Source: Ilyonectria destructans
Taxonomy: Eukaryota; Ascomycota; Sordariomycetes; Hypocreales; Nectriaceae
DNA: 64,000 bases
NCBI GenBank assembly: GCA_020740775.1
Contig: JAHEWK010000023.1
Location: 124,001-188,000, forward strand
Reading direction: 5' to 3'
How positions within the stretch are numbered: the first letter of the stretch is position 1; each line of letters begins with the position of its first letter. The notes under the pieces were generated by a model. That model worked only from the letters and a program-made list of their open reading frames with translations. It did not search any database and was not told where the DNA came from. Positions 32,774 through 44,440 of this stretch are shown piece after piece. The position numbers and the translations under genes were made by a program.

Positions 32774-33297
32774 GTTCACGATGTTGGAGAGGACTATAGA
32801 TGCTGTATCTTCCTTGCAATCAAATGAATTGACTACAATGCTTCTAATCGTGAGCTTTTGGGAGAGTGAGTGCCAGTGATATGACTCCGCCCGGGTTGCT
32901 ATTAAGGTTTTCGTGAGGTTTTACAGAGAGCCGGGGATATGTTTCATGATCTCGATATGCCAATCACACACCGCCAACAGTCGAGCCTGCAACGACGCCA
33001 CAATAGCCGAGCTGCCGATCTTGCTTCAACTAAATTCATGTCAACTCAAATATAATAAAATTTGCCCAAGGTACGGCGGCCGATTTTCGCCTCTAACTTC
33101 GTTCCTCAAGGCTCTTCTGGGCAGACCGCCTGCGGTTTGCGTCTCCTGTTTGGCGGAAGAGTGGCAGGAGTTCCCACGTCCAATTTCACGTGCATTTCAC
33201 GTGTCTTTCGAGGAGGGAAGCTTGGCACCTCTGGGGGGCATTCGGATGGGGTTAATCCGGACCAACAGGAGGTGCAGTCTGGCTTACTAATCAGGAA

Positions 33298-33432
33298 ATA
33301 AAATTCCAGCCAAGCGGAGGTGCGCCGAGGATGACTAATCGGGTAATTTGACAGGGGTGTGTTTGCAGGGATGAGCGGTCGATTTTTGGGTAGAGAATCC
33401 CGGAGCTTAAAAGACCTTTCGTACCGAAAGGC
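33298..33432 (-). repeat. Dispersed repeat, copy B1
   Basis: About 135 bases that recur inverted at 48515-48648 with only two or three differences. It contains the palindrome TTTCGGTACGAAA at one end and GGCTGGAATTTTA at the other. It lies in the upstream region of the beta-tubulin gene. Confidence 0.75.
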
Positions 33433-33641
33433 ATAACATGCCTAAGGACATATTTTAAGTGATAGGATACGAGGGTCTTAAATTGAACAGCAGATACTAT
33501 CATATATGCCTCTGCTACATACCCGTCGTCATACCTTTCTCCCCCAACCCCGCCTTCTCATTTTTCACCGCTTCAACATTGCCTTTGGTTCTGTCTCATC
33601 GGCGCCTGATAAATAAGTGCAGCCTCTGAACTCAAGTCACA

Positions 33642-35364
33642 ATGCGTGAGATTGTGAGTCCACCTTCAACCCCGCCTTGGAAGCTCTACATACTGATCTC
33701 GAGCTCCCTCTGCTCTTTAGGTGCATCTCCAAGTTGGCCAATGTGTGAGCATCGCCCTCTTCCATTGGCCTTTTTCATTTTTGACCTCAATAGGGTAACC
33801 AAGTCGGCTCTGCTTTCTGGCAGACCATTTCGGGTGAACATGGTCTGGACAGCAATGGAAAGTATGCAAACCATTCGAATCGCCTCCTAGTATCCCGCCT
33901 TCTCACGCATTATTTCAGGTACATTGGAACTCTCGACCTCCAGCTCGCGCGCATGAACGTCTATTTCAACGAGGTGTGTGATATTGCGTGACCCATGCCA
34001 ACCTATGCTCCGTCTCTGACCAAACTCGCATAGACATCCAGCAACAAGTACGTGCCGCGCGCCGTGCTTGTTGACCTGGAACCCAGCACGATGGATGCGG
34101 TGCGCTCCGGTCCGTTTGGCCAGCTTTTCCGTCCCGACAACTTCGTTTTTGGCCAGTCGAGCGCCGGAAACAACTGGGCCAAGGGCCACTACACCGAGGG
34201 TGCCGAGTTGGTTGACCAGGTGCTGGACGTGGTGCGCCGCGAGGCCGAAGGCTGCGACTCTCTCCAAGGCTTCCAGATCACGCACTCGCTCGGTGGCGGC
34301 ACGGGCTCCGGCATGGGCACCTTGCTGATTTCCAAGATTCGAGAGGGTGAGATTGATATTACTGATGTCATGGACATGTCGATGCACTGTTTCTCACCGT
34401 ACTGACCACCTCTTCAGAGTTCCCGGATCGTATGATGGCCACCTTCAGTGTGATGCCGTCTCCCAAGGTGTCCGATACCATCGTGGAGCCGTATAATGCT
34501 ACCCTCTCGGTCCACCAGCTGGTTGAGAACTCGGATGCGACTTTCTGTATCGACAACGAGGCTCTGTACGATATTTGCAAGCGCACTCTGAAGATATCGA
34601 ATCCTTCGTATGGCGACCTTAACCACCTCGTGTCAACTGTCATGTCTGGCGTGTCAACTTCGCTGCGCTTCCCCGGACAGCTGAACTCCGACCTTCGCAA
34701 GATGGCTGTCAACATGGTAGGCCGACTCCTGTCATCCAAACCCAATGTTACTGCTAATCGTTTCCCTCTCCTCATCTAGGTCCCCTTCCCCCGCCTGCAC
34801 TTCTTCATGGTTGGATTTGCGCCCCTCACCGGCCGTGGCTCGCACTCGTTCAGCGCCGTCTCTGTCCCCGAGCTGACGCAGCAGTTGTTTGACCCCAAGA
34901 ACATGATGGCCGGGTCCGATTTCCGTAACGGTCGCTACCTGACATGCTCGGTCATCTTTCGCGGCAAGGTGTCTGCGAAGGAGGTGGAGGATCAAATGCA
35001 CAAATTGCAGCAGAAAAACTCGGCTTATTTTGTTGAGTGGATTCCCAATAATGTGCAGACGAGTCTATGCTCTGTCCCTCCGCAGGGGCTAAAGATGTCA
35101 TCTACCTTTGTCGGCAACTCGACTGCCATTCAGGAGATCTTCAGGCGCGTCGGCGAACAGTTCACCGCCATGTTCCGCCGCAAGGCCTTCCTACACTGGT
35201 ATACTGGAGAAGGCATGGATGAGATGGAGTTTACGGAAGCTGAGTCTAATATGAATGACCTGGTGTCCGAGTATCAGCAGTATCAGGACGCGGGCATCGA
35301 TGACGAGACCTATAGCGAGGAGAATTATGGCGAGGAGGACGTCCCTTCCGGCGTCCACGCTTAG
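33642..35364 (+). CDS. tub: Beta-tubulin, divergent paralogue
   Basis: Model of seven exons: 33642-33653, 33721-33744, 33794-33861, 33919-33973, 34034-34346, 34418-34716, 34780-35364. All introns are GT-AG and phases agree, giving about 451 residues. The start is [12 protein letters not shown] and the tail is acidic ([18 protein letters not shown]). Early-intron clustering is typical of fungal beta-tubulins. The GTP-binding loop reads GGGTGSGMG where most beta-tubulins have GGGTGAGMG. Other departures: [25 protein letters not shown]. Position 198, glutamate in most fungal beta-tubulins, is alanine (NSDATF); F167, F200 and L240 are conserved. It polymerises with alpha-tubulin into microtubules. 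The divergence suggests the minor second copy found in many ascomycetes. Confidence 0.93.
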
Positions 35365-35897
35365 GCTAGGGAAACCTTGCTGTCGAACAGCACGTGGCTT
35401 CTTACAGCTTACACGTGTGTGCCCGTAAGTCTAAGACTCCTCGTTGTCTCGCATGTGGGAGTGTGGAAAAAGGCGTTATTGTGTAGAGTGCGATAAGGAT
35501 TGTGACGGCGCTGTCCTCCATGTGTCCCATTTGAGGCCACACTGTCTAGGACACGTCTCGACCGCAGCATCTGTTAAGCAAAACTATGACTGTCTCCAGC
35601 CTCCCGACTAGGGCAATAATAAATCACAATTACTTCTATTACCATATTTCTCAAATTTGGGCACAATTCGGCTTCATCAATGTGAGTGACTCTCCCGTTC
35701 GTAGGAAATTCTTGCACCCAAAGTCATAGTGCCCCATCCTAAGGAGAGTCACTCTCCTTATTAGTCAGCAGAAAGTTCTCAACGGGGTCCAATAGGGCCA
35801 CGGATACCCGTGGCTGCAAAATTCCACGGGTACCCGGCGACTGATAGGTGGGCGCTGTGACTGTTGTTTTGTTTGTTTTCTATTATTAGGTAGGCGC

Positions 35898-36437
35898 TGT
35901 GACGGTCGGTTCTAACCTAGGGGTATAGGGTAGGTCCGGGCGTGAGGTGTATGATCTACCGTAAAAACTCTGTCAACTCGCGCAGCCTAGCTTCTCCATA
36001 AAAAGAAGGAGAACCAATACACTAGGCTGTTTGTGACGTTTTCGCGGTTAACAGTGGAAAAATGGAGACGCTAGGCTGCGAGAGTTGACAGAGTTTTTAC
36101 GGTAGTGGATCAGGACGTCGTAGCGAGCAATGTAGGTCACGATCTGGTAATGGTAAAGAGGTAGTCTTAATGTAACCAAGTGTGTTGATAGCTGAGGAGC
36201 TTAAGGATCTGGTACAGGGACTTAAGGTCTTTTCTATATAGTCCTGATCTGTGAGGCGATCAGTGGGTTGGTCGTTGCGATCACTGGTGATTCCCTCTGG
36301 ATCCCTGGTGATCGGGTCGGGATCACTGGTGATCGACCATGGTGGGGTTCCGATCGTGTTGTAAGGTAACGTGAAAAAGTTGGTACCGTCATGGTTCTGC
36401 CGGTTGTGACCGCCTGGTCTCAACCCGGGCCGTGATA
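35898..36437 (-). repeat. LTR-like remnant interrupted by a MITE
   Basis: The left end TGTGACGGTCGG and right end GGGCCGTGATA are inverted LTR-type ends (the last base triplet is TA instead of CA). Flanks GGCGC and ATTAT do not match, so no target duplication is visible. Just outside the left end GGTGGGCGCTGTGAC and GGTAGGCGCTGTGAC occur as an imperfect duplication. A minus-strand frame of 108 codons across it is rich in ITSDPD/ITRDPE repeats from tandem GATC-type motifs. Confidence 0.45.
35957..36104. mobile_element. 148-bp MITE with 32-bp inverted repeats
   Basis: The inverted repeats start CCGTAAAAACTCTGTCAACT directly inside a TA dinucleotide at each edge, and extend 32 bases to CAGCCTAG with one mismatch. 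A TA duplication points to a Tc1/mariner-type origin. The 80-bp core has no coding capacity. The left terminus matches 3649-3674 exactly. Confidence 0.85.
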
Positions 36438-36909
36438 ATTATTGATCAACAAGACACAAAAGACCACGACAAGGCGTTTGGTGAGATGGCGTCACGCGGA
36501 CCCGCGGTGAAGCGCCACGAGAATGAATGCGTCTGCGCATCGAGCGGGCATCTCGTAAGAAACATGATTGGCAATGCAGTCTTCGTAGTTCTGTTCTCGT
36601 GAGAGATCCATCTGCAGCTCTAGTTCCCTGCTAGGATCGGGTGCCCATTCGCCGAAACCAGTCTAGCTGACAACTACGGAGTAGATGTGCGATATCGCGC
36701 AGTGTGTTAGCGGGGAGACCACATCTCGCTCCGAGTAGTACGGTACAGTACTGTACATAGCCTACATACATACGACCCTCTCCCATTCCTCTAAGTCTTC
36801 ATACATGATGCCTTCCATGTCCACGCTTCATCACATCTCTGCAATCCAAATCTTGGTCCGTCAAACATCCGCTCAACTCTTCGCCACTAACATGACGAAA
36901 CCCTATACT

Positions 36910-37346
36910 CTACGTCGGCTAGTCCATCATGTTTACCCTCCTCTTGCAAAATTGTCTCCTACTGCAACCATGACTTCGACGGTGAGGACATTGGGGAGCT
37001 TGAGCGAAAGGGCATCTGGTATTGCAACGGAGCGGGCGCCGCGACAGAGTCCAGGTCGAACATCGGCCTCTTCCTCATCCTTGCAGTCTTCTGCTACACG
37101 ACTTTTTGCGAGTTGACCGTCAGGAAGAATGGCAAAGCCGACTTATTCCATGTTGAAGACATGTGTAGCGAGTCACATGAGCCCAGTGGCAAGGTGCTCG
37201 GCATAGTAGGAATAGGTGACATCGGTGCAGCCGTGGCGAGACCGGCTACGGTTATTTATCACGGCATCGTTAACAGCGTGCTAGACTTTAACCCGCATCA
37301 ACAAGATTCAAGGGTGATAGAGGGATTGCATAGTATTGGGGACTAG
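36910..37346 (+). pseudogene. D-2-hydroxyacid dehydrogenase fragment
   Basis: One plus-strand frame encodes IVSYCNHDFDGEDI, GIWYCNGAGAATES, NIGLFLILAVFCYTT and SGKVLGIVGIGDIGAAVAR, the order expected around the NAD-binding GxGxxG of D-isomer-specific 2-hydroxyacid dehydrogenases. The start and the catalytic half are missing and the frame degenerates after VIYHGIV. It reads as a relic of about 120 residues from a 350-residue family. Confidence 0.7.
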
Positions 37347-38089
37347 ATCAAGTTCAAATGCTCTCGAGGCTTACATAAGGAGCAATCAAATTATACTGTA
37401 GTACTTTACTGTAGTACTTTGACTAGCTCTTCAACTCAATATTAATCTCTGGCAAGATGCACATAGGATTTCTAGTGGACGTAGTCGATGAAGTTTGGCG
37501 GCTGCATCTTACACACAAATTATAACCACCAAAGAATGTCCCACGCGCAGTATGACCAATCTACTCCTGGAAATACAGAGTAATAAATGGATCAAATGAT
37601 GACTTTGCTTCCGCTGAATTGTCAGATTGCCAGGTAGTCTTCTTCAGTGAGGCGAAGCGAAGACGGTCGAATCGAGGTCTGCCTTTGGGTGCAACTAGAT
37701 ATCGACCTATCACTCGTGTTCCGAATCCTTTTTTTCTTTCCTTCTTCTTTCCTTGTCTTTTAGTAGCATTCTATCGCTGGTTCATAGACGGGCATAATTG
37801 ACAAAGTGGTAAATGCCCGCCAGAGCCGCCCGAAACGCCCGTCACGAGCTGCTACCTACCAAATATCACTTACAATAAGATGGTAGGTTGGACCGGATAC
37901 TAACTGGCCCGCGGCACGTTGTTGACTGTGGCTGACGTTGCCACCTGCTTGGTGTGAGTATTTCAAGCATATAAACTCAGCATCCCGTCTGTCGTAGATT
38001 GCAAATGATTCACTCTATAAAGGATACGCAGATCCTCATCACGAGCAAAGCACACCAATCTCCGCTACACAACACCACCCAGCAATCAT

Positions 38090-38430
38090 GACACCCTTTG
38101 CAGTCATCGCCACCGCTCTCGCAGCCGAGCATCTGGGAGGAGAAGAAGGGCGAGTACGACAAACTCCCCGTCCACAATTGGCACGCCGATTCGTTCCCGT
38201 ACAGCGTCGTCATGATGCTCAGCAACACCGACAAGATGATTGGCGGCGAGACGGCGCTGCAGCTTCTCGATGGGGCTATCAGGAAGCTTCGCGGCACGTC
38301 GATGGGATGGGCTCCGTCGTCATGGACAGAGAGGAGGTGAAGAACATGATAAAGCAGATAGTTCGGTACCTGGAGGTTGTCATGGATCAGATGGGAATGA
38401 CGGATTCCAAAGAGAATACCGAAGGTTGAA
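38090..38430 (+). pseudogene. Oxygenase-like fragment with frameshifts
   Basis: The frame at 38098-38340 encodes WEEKKGEYDKLPVHNWHAD, SFPYSVVMMLSNTDKMIGG and ETALQLLDGAIRKLRG. I recall this pattern (HNWHxDSxP...VxMLS....GGET) from a common fungal 2-oxoglutarate/Fe(II) oxygenase-like hypothetical family. Downstream homology (REEVKNMIKQIVRYLEV) continues in another frame. The N-terminus and the distal metal-binding part are absent. The family assignment is from memory and tentative. Confidence 0.45.
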
Positions 38431-38872
38431 TGGCGTCTATGAGTGCTGCTTCACTGCCAATGCCCGTGTAGATAACGTCTTGTTCTGTAGTATGAGATGA
38501 AAGGGGACTGTCTCTACAAACGTGAACAACGCGATCCCGTCTGTTGGCAACTCGTGGTGGAAAAGGCCGAACAATCTTGACCCCTGCACTATTTGTAGGA
38601 TATTGTACCATGAGGCATGCAAGCCTAATTTCCGCGTTATTACGCACCATGAGGTAACGACAAGAGTATTGCGAAATCTGTGTACACAGCGACTGGCATG
38701 TCAAGTCAATAGATCGACGGGATGAAGCCCGTGACACTACTTCCAATGACATGTTGACTCACTATAATACAAAGACAAGATTGGATAATTGGAGTTTAAT
38801 TGCCGGTCTGGCCATGTTGACATATTCTTCTTCGGCGAGCCCCTGGTTCAAGTCGCTCTTTGCAGTCTTATG

Positions 38873-38995
38873 CTACATCTTCTTGCCCGGAAGATGGCTC
38901 GTCTCTTTCGTCTTTCTCGCCAACAGTTCAGCTTCCTCCCGCGCAATGCTTGCGTCAATCCGAGCGCCTTTGGAGGGCTCGTGACCGTGCATCAT
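38873..38995 (-). CDS. Possible 40-residue protein or last exon
   Basis: A short frame starting MMHGHEPSKGARIDASIARE and ending HLPGKKM. Highly charged with codon use like a real exon, preceded by CTAAC and an ATAG acceptor-like site at about 39000. It may be the terminal exon of a small gene whose first exon I cannot place, or a fragment. Small fungal proteins with a G-x-x-I/V-D-A-x-I-x-x-E-E core are known, but I cannot name this one. Confidence 0.3.
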   Translation of the reverse strand: MMHGHEPSKGARIDASIAREEAELLARKTKETSHLPGKKM

Positions 38996-39910
38996 GGCCT
39001 ATTTAGGTATTTGTTAGTAGGACTGTCCAGAATGATCAACACTATTGAGGGCGACGGACCTCGTAGCCAGGTTCATGCATGAATCGGTCTTCGATTTCTC
39101 TCTGGATCTGGAAAGGTCTGAGCTACATAACTACCGGAAGCAGGATAGATGACGAACATGTTCCTCATGCAACTCATTCATGATTTTGCTCCGATTCACT
39201 GGTCACTTGTCAGCGTGCAAAAAGCTGGAAAAGGATGGTCTTTATGCGGACACACTATATCCTGCAGCGTTGAAGCCATCTTTTGCTACCGCATTCGCCA
39301 CCTCCGAAGAGTTGTATCTTTTCTGATGACTGGAGTCGAGTTCATTTGACTTGGGGAACCCAATGCTTGATTGACTGCCTCGATGCGCCATCCTGGAAAG
39401 TGCTTGTATATTCGAGGTAAAGGCAATGTTGGCAATAAGAGTTCGTATTTACTACTCGAGTGACGAAAATGAGAGAAAAAGAATTGGAACATCTGCAGCG
39501 TCATCAGCAGATATAAGTATATACGGAGGGCGAGGTGTCTTATGGATGACATCACAGTATCTTCACTGTCTCACGTCATTGAGTGTCACACCAGCCAAGA
39601 CGTGCAACGATTGAACGATAGTAAAGCCAATCACCTTTTAATAGTGACGAGTGATGCTTTTTAAACTCACGATACCCCGCCGCTACCAACACAGGCGATA
39701 ATCTAGACCACCTGTCGAACCGTATCGGAGGGTACAAGATCATCTGGAGGGGTAGCAGAAGTCGTGTCCTCGAAGAGAGATGGGTTGACTGAACCCCACA
39801 CCACTCGCCAAGGACAATGACACCCTTCACGTAGGTCAAATAAACGACGAAATGCGTCGACCAATGAGATGGTGGGGAGAGTGCGTTTAGCTGATCTGCA
39901 CCCCGCTCGA

Positions 39911-40060
39911 CACGCACGTGAAAGGCCATATTGTGGTCTTTCCGAACAAGGTGGAGGACCTCGTTGCTACGGTTCTCCCCCACCCTCTTCTGGCGACTAT
40001 CGAGAACATCCACGTCTCTTGGAGCGGCTGTCTCTCGGGTGAAAACGCTCGAGGGCTTGA
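39911..40060 (+). pseudogene. Helitron Rep-associated (DUF6570-like) fragment
   Basis: The plus strand encodes HVKGHIVVFPNKVEDLVAT followed by VLPHPLLATIENIHVSW. The GH(I/V)xxFPxx(V/I) pattern followed by LP and (D/E)xIHVxW is typical of the DUF6570-type domain in the N-terminal half of fungal Helitron proteins. The frame stops shortly after. This is the third Helitron-derived fragment in the window. Confidence 0.55.
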
Positions 40061-40459
40061 TGTTAGATGCCCCATTTGATCGCAATCACCTGATTTACGC
40101 GTCTCCCCCGGATGGTATGAAAATGAAGATGAGGGATCAGCAGCTTCGGAGACGACAGGTTCTTACACGGAATCCCTACAAGACAGACCACGGTTCTGCA
40201 TAATTCTAGGTGATTCTGCTCGCGACAAGAAGAAATATTACAAAAATTGCTCCAGTGCGTAAATAATGTAAGGGTTGTAGATAATTGCTTGGCCCGCGGA
40301 CTCTCAGCCTTCGGCTGATTGTACCCCTCGCAGGGTTGCACCACCGCTCTCAAGTGCAAGGCGTGACGTAGTATTTTAATAAGGCCTTAACAGTCACGCT
40401 CCTATAGCCTCTACAATGGGGCGCTAACTGTTAAGGGCATAACACCAGGGCGGGGTACG

Positions 40460-40757
40460 GCTTGTACTTCCTCGACATCCTCCCTGAATCGAGACCGACC
40501 GTCGGCCATTCAAGGTTCAAGTCTTTCTTCAACCGATCGCAGCGGATCAACTTCCCCGACTCTCGTTCCTTCGGGGCCATTTTAAGTTTCAACCGCACCA
40601 GTTCCCTCTGGTCGGTTACTCTTCGCAGGATGCGGTTATCATCATTAAGTTGATAAGTATCGGTTTCGTTTAAAACGCCGGAAATCTCCTCTACGTATTC
40701 AGACCAGCCGTCAAGACTTTGACATGTCCAGAAACGCTCTTCCTCGTTCGACGTATT
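40460..40757 (-). pseudogene. Unrecognised open exon-like fragment
   Basis: After a CTGACAG acceptor-like site the minus strand is open for about 98 codons: NEEERFWTCQSLDGWSEYV, then NETDTYQLNDDNRILRRV, then WPTVGLDSGRMSRKY. Charged, exon-like composition without a start codon. No family recognised. Confidence 0.35.
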
Positions 40758-40942
40758 CCACTGTCAGCAACGGGGTATCACATATGGCAACTAAGTGACT
40801 CCCGATCATTTACTAAGCTATTCGTATTGTCTCGGGATGCGAAATAAATTTACAATTTCAGTTCCAATGCGCAGTACAAGGATTTCATGACCTCGACGTA
40901 ATTGCATTCAGATAAAATAGACGTGTGGTTATTGGCTAAAGT

Positions 40943-41771
40943 TTACAGGCTGTCCGTCAAGAGCTTGTTCATCTTGGCGATGCGGGAGCAGACGCTGAGA
41001 TCAATGGTTCGGTCGCCGACCGCGACAATGAGTCCGCCAACAATCTCAGGGTCGACCTGTATCAAGATATGTTAGGTTGGGGCCAAACCGGAGGTCGTGT
41101 TTGCGAAAAGCAGAATATACCTTATTGGTAACCTTGAGCTTCTTGCCCTGGCCGACATAGGAGGACTTAGAAACAGCAGTCTCTAGTCGCGAAAGAGTTT
41201 TGTTATCCAGACGCTCGGCGCTCGTAATAGTCATCTCCACTTCACCCCGCTTGGCGGACATCAGCTCACCAAACTTCTCGCACACGCTCTGAAGGTGACC
41301 CAGTCGGTTGTTCTCAGCGAGAGTCTCAAGGAAATTCTTGACAGTCGCAACGTTGGCACCTGTGTGCTTGCTCAGCTCGGCTACGATCGCCGACTTGTCC
41401 TCAGCGCTGAGCCTCGGCGTTGACAGGACTTGCGTCAGCTTGGTGTCCTTCACGAAGACGTTGCTCAGGTTGGCGATGGCTTTGGCGGTGGGGTCGAGGG
41501 TCGACATCTTCGCCGCGGCAGTGTACTAAATTGATACAGTCAGCACATGATGGTTCTGCCTCACTCGGCGCAGCCGCATTGGTCCATTACAAAGGACGGC
41601 ACATCGGCGTACTAGAGCGGTAGCATAGGTTCCATCAAGGCCAGGGAGGTAGACTGGGGGTCGGCTGTCGTTGGCGGCGCCGGCGAAGGTTCGTGCAGGA
41701 GCCGCTCGGAGGGAAGCAGCACGCTGGAGAGTAGCGGCCCGGACGGTGCGGAAGGCTTGTCGGGAGAACAT
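40943..41771 (-). CDS. ATP5: ATP synthase subunit 5 (OSCP), mitochondrial
   Basis: Model: 41613-41771, 41121-41525, 40943-41056, 225 residues. Introns of 87 bp (41526-41612) and 64 bp (41057-41120) are GT-AG and both in phase 0. The N-terminus (MFSRQAFRTVRAATLQRAAS) is an arginine-rich amphipathic mitochondrial presequence. Conserved features follow: LPGLDGTYATALYTAA, the helical N-domain (LSNVFVKDTKLTQVL), SERLDNKTLSRLE-type central region, and the C-terminal block VDPEIVGGLIVAVGDRTID, SVCSRIAKMNKLL. OSCP links the F1 head to the peripheral stalk of ATP synthase in the inner membrane. Length matches the family and no damage is seen. Confidence 0.95.
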
Positions 41772-42020
41772 GGCTGTGGTTGGGGGATTGGGATGGATTC
41801 AATGTTGTGGTTCAGGCGTTCGTAGAGCTTTGGTTTTCTTGGTTGTGGTTCTCGTCGTTGGCAGTTTTGGAAGCTGATGTGTCCTGAGCTTGCTAAAAGG
41901 ACCAAAGGTCAGGTAAACGGTAATGAGCAGCAGCAGTGTGTGATTGATTGTTGTCTAAAGTGCGGGGTACTCTAGCCCACAGATTTTACTTAAAGTTCGC
42001 AGCTGATTACTAAGTACAGT

Positions 42021-44440
42021 TGAATGAATGAATGAAATTTATTCCGCCTGGGAGGACTAACCTCATAGGGCCAGGTGCGCTGGGCTATTTACAGTTCTAA
42101 GTTTATCGTTCCTCGTCCGCTGATCGGTCTCGCCTCCTGTGAGAGGCCTGCTTAAAGGCCAATTCCTCCAAGTGTTCAGCATCCTATTCTCAGCAGCTGA
42201 AGCTTGATCTGCCAACTTGAGGCTGTTTGGTGTTAGTATCGCCAGGTTTGGCCGCTAATTTGGTTGGTTAGTATATTATCCAGTCTGGTTTGCATCAAGT
42301 CTCCTCGTATCCATGGCGAACTTAATCGCCGACCGCACCGCCTGTAGGTTAGGTGCCCATTTAGGGCCATCTGATGCTGCCTTTCCTCCCAAAAAGAATA
42401 AGAGGTTTCCTATCTTTACCTGTCTGATCCTTCGCATCCCTTCCTGCTGTGCATCCCACTTCATACACCAGAATAGAAAATATTCTATCGTCTCTGCTGC
42501 TTATCCACAGTCACATATGTCTAATTCTACTGCCCCAATCCTATGCAGGTAGCTGTTGATCCTAGCTATTCCTATGTGCAGCTGTAAGAGTATGTCTGAT
42601 TTACGTCTTTTCAGTCCATCATACAGGGGGCGTATGTATATGCTTAGTAACACTTTATTAATACACTTCGAATAGTTTCTGATTCTATTAGGTAGAGTCT
42701 TCTGATATTACTGCTATGTGATTGCTAGTCTTATCTGTGTAGAACGAGCTTAATATACTGCTTTCTTCGGCCTATGTTTTCCTTGTGCGGCTCTTCGAGC
42801 TTCCGCCTTTGCCTCACAGCCTATGGTAAGGTCTCTGTCTCCAGATGGTACTTACAGCGTCTTGGCGATGTTGCCGCTTTTCTGGAGTCATTCGGTGTGC
42901 TTGTTGATCTCTTTAACAGTACATTGTCCTGACTGCTGTCGCGGTTGCGCAATCACTTCCAATGCTGATCGGCTGCTTGTCATAACGGTCAACTCTCGAT
43001 GTTGAAGTCCATCCGGCATGCATCTTAGCGCCATCGCTATAGCTTCCAGCTCTGCCGTGTACACGTTCTGATCGTCTCTCGAGCCGATCGTAATTGAGTA
43101 CCTAGCCACCACTTCGCCCGGTCTGTTGCCCAGGGTATCACGAACGATGCCGCCCATGCCTACCCTTCCTGCCTTCTCAGAGGCACTGGTTGCCACCTCA
43201 TCGGTGACATATATCTCCGGCTGCTTGACGTCTTGAGTCCCGCGAGCGGGTGCGTCTTTGGAAAAGTGTGCAGGTTGATGTAGAGCCTAGTGCAGGCTCG
43301 AGCATGGCGTTCCCCTATCGTGGGGATGCTTGCTTCTGCTTCCGCCACCGCGGTCGCTGTTGTTCGGAAGGCGCCTGTAATCGCTTGGGCACCTACCTTC
43401 TGCGCTCTGTTCAGCCAGCTCAGTTCTTTTGTTCCGCACGCATGCGCCCACACGGTGGAGGCGTAGTCTATGGTTGGTGCCACCGTCGCCGTGAAAAGCT
43501 GCCTTGCTGTCCGAGGGGATAGCATTTTGAGCCTTCTCAGGCATATGGCTGCCGACAGCCCCTTGGCTGCTGTTCTGGCTATGTGTTCTTTGTACTGTAG
43601 CTTTGCATCCATCACTACTCCTAGGATCTTAGCGCTTTGTGTCGGTTTAACCTCCTTTCCCTTGATCACGAATGGCGCATCGCTGGTGCGCTCGGCATTG
43701 CGCGTGAAGTGTGCGATGGTCGTCTTGTCGCCTTCGAGTGTTGCACCGCTTTGTCTTTCCCAGTCTAGTGCTCTGTCTATGATGGCCTGGATGCCTGCCC
43801 TATTTGTCTCCGCCGTCGGCCCTGTCACCCAGGCCGAGTAGTCGTCTACGAATGCTATCGAACCGCCCGTAGAGTTGATTCTACTCTGTACTAGATCTGC
43901 GTTGAAAAATAGGAATAGGACCGGCGATAGCGGCGATTCCTGCGGAAGGTACGCTTGGGGTAGCGGCTGTCGCTCCGATGTATGGTCGTTCACCACAATG
44001 CTCGCCGTGCGATTTGAGCAGAACGCATCGATCCATTTGACCAGCCACTGTGGTATGCTCTGACCTCCAGTCTCTACAGGAGACGATCCTTGAATACGCC
44101 GTTATATGCACTTTTGACATTAAAGCTGATGAGACTAACCACCGTGCGGTTTCTCCACGCCTTGTAGATATGCTCCTGCAGAAGCAACAGTGCCTGCTCT
44201 GTCGACCGCCGTTTTCTCGCTCCAAAGTGGTTTGTGGGCAGGAGCCCGAACGTCTCGACGGCGTACGAGATCCTGTCCGCCACAACTGCCTCGAAGATCT
44301 TACCCAACGTCGACAGCAATGAGATCGGTCTCTATGCCTTAGCGATCGCGTAGCCGCCCTTGTCTGGTTTTTTAAGCGGGATGATCTTAGCACCTTCCTG
44401 GCATGCTATTTGGCAGGATATGTCCTGTCAACATCGTTGG
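42021..44440 (-). mobile_element. Degraded Tad-like LINE (non-LTR retrotransposon)
   Basis: Minus-strand order: reverse transcriptase fingers and palm (44400-44074: LSTLGKIFEAVVADRISYA, RRSTEQALLLLQEHI), catalytic box region with FVDDY (43996-43160), thumb-like part (ARQLFTATVAPTIDYASTV, WAHACG), RNase H (43196-42888: NVYTAELEAIAMAL), and the 3' region (42464-42276: GNLLFFLGGKAASDG). The 3' end at 42021 carries a short (CATT)n tail (TTCATTCATTCATTC on the minus strand) instead of poly(A). Frameshifts and stops break all domains, and the 5' part with the endonuclease is absent. Confidence 0.85.

Noticed and set aside
33887..35001. Minus-strand frames over beta-tubulin
   Set aside because: Antisense shadows of conserved tubulin codons.
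35690..35762. Inverted GAGTGACTCTCC / GGAGAGTCACTC pair
   Set aside because: Short arms and no duplication; could be a degenerate MITE or a 3' flank hairpin, not enough evidence.
40383..40437. Small inverted repeat CCTTAACAGT / AACTGTTAAGG
   Set aside because: Only about 55 bases, no clear target duplication and no second copy in the window.
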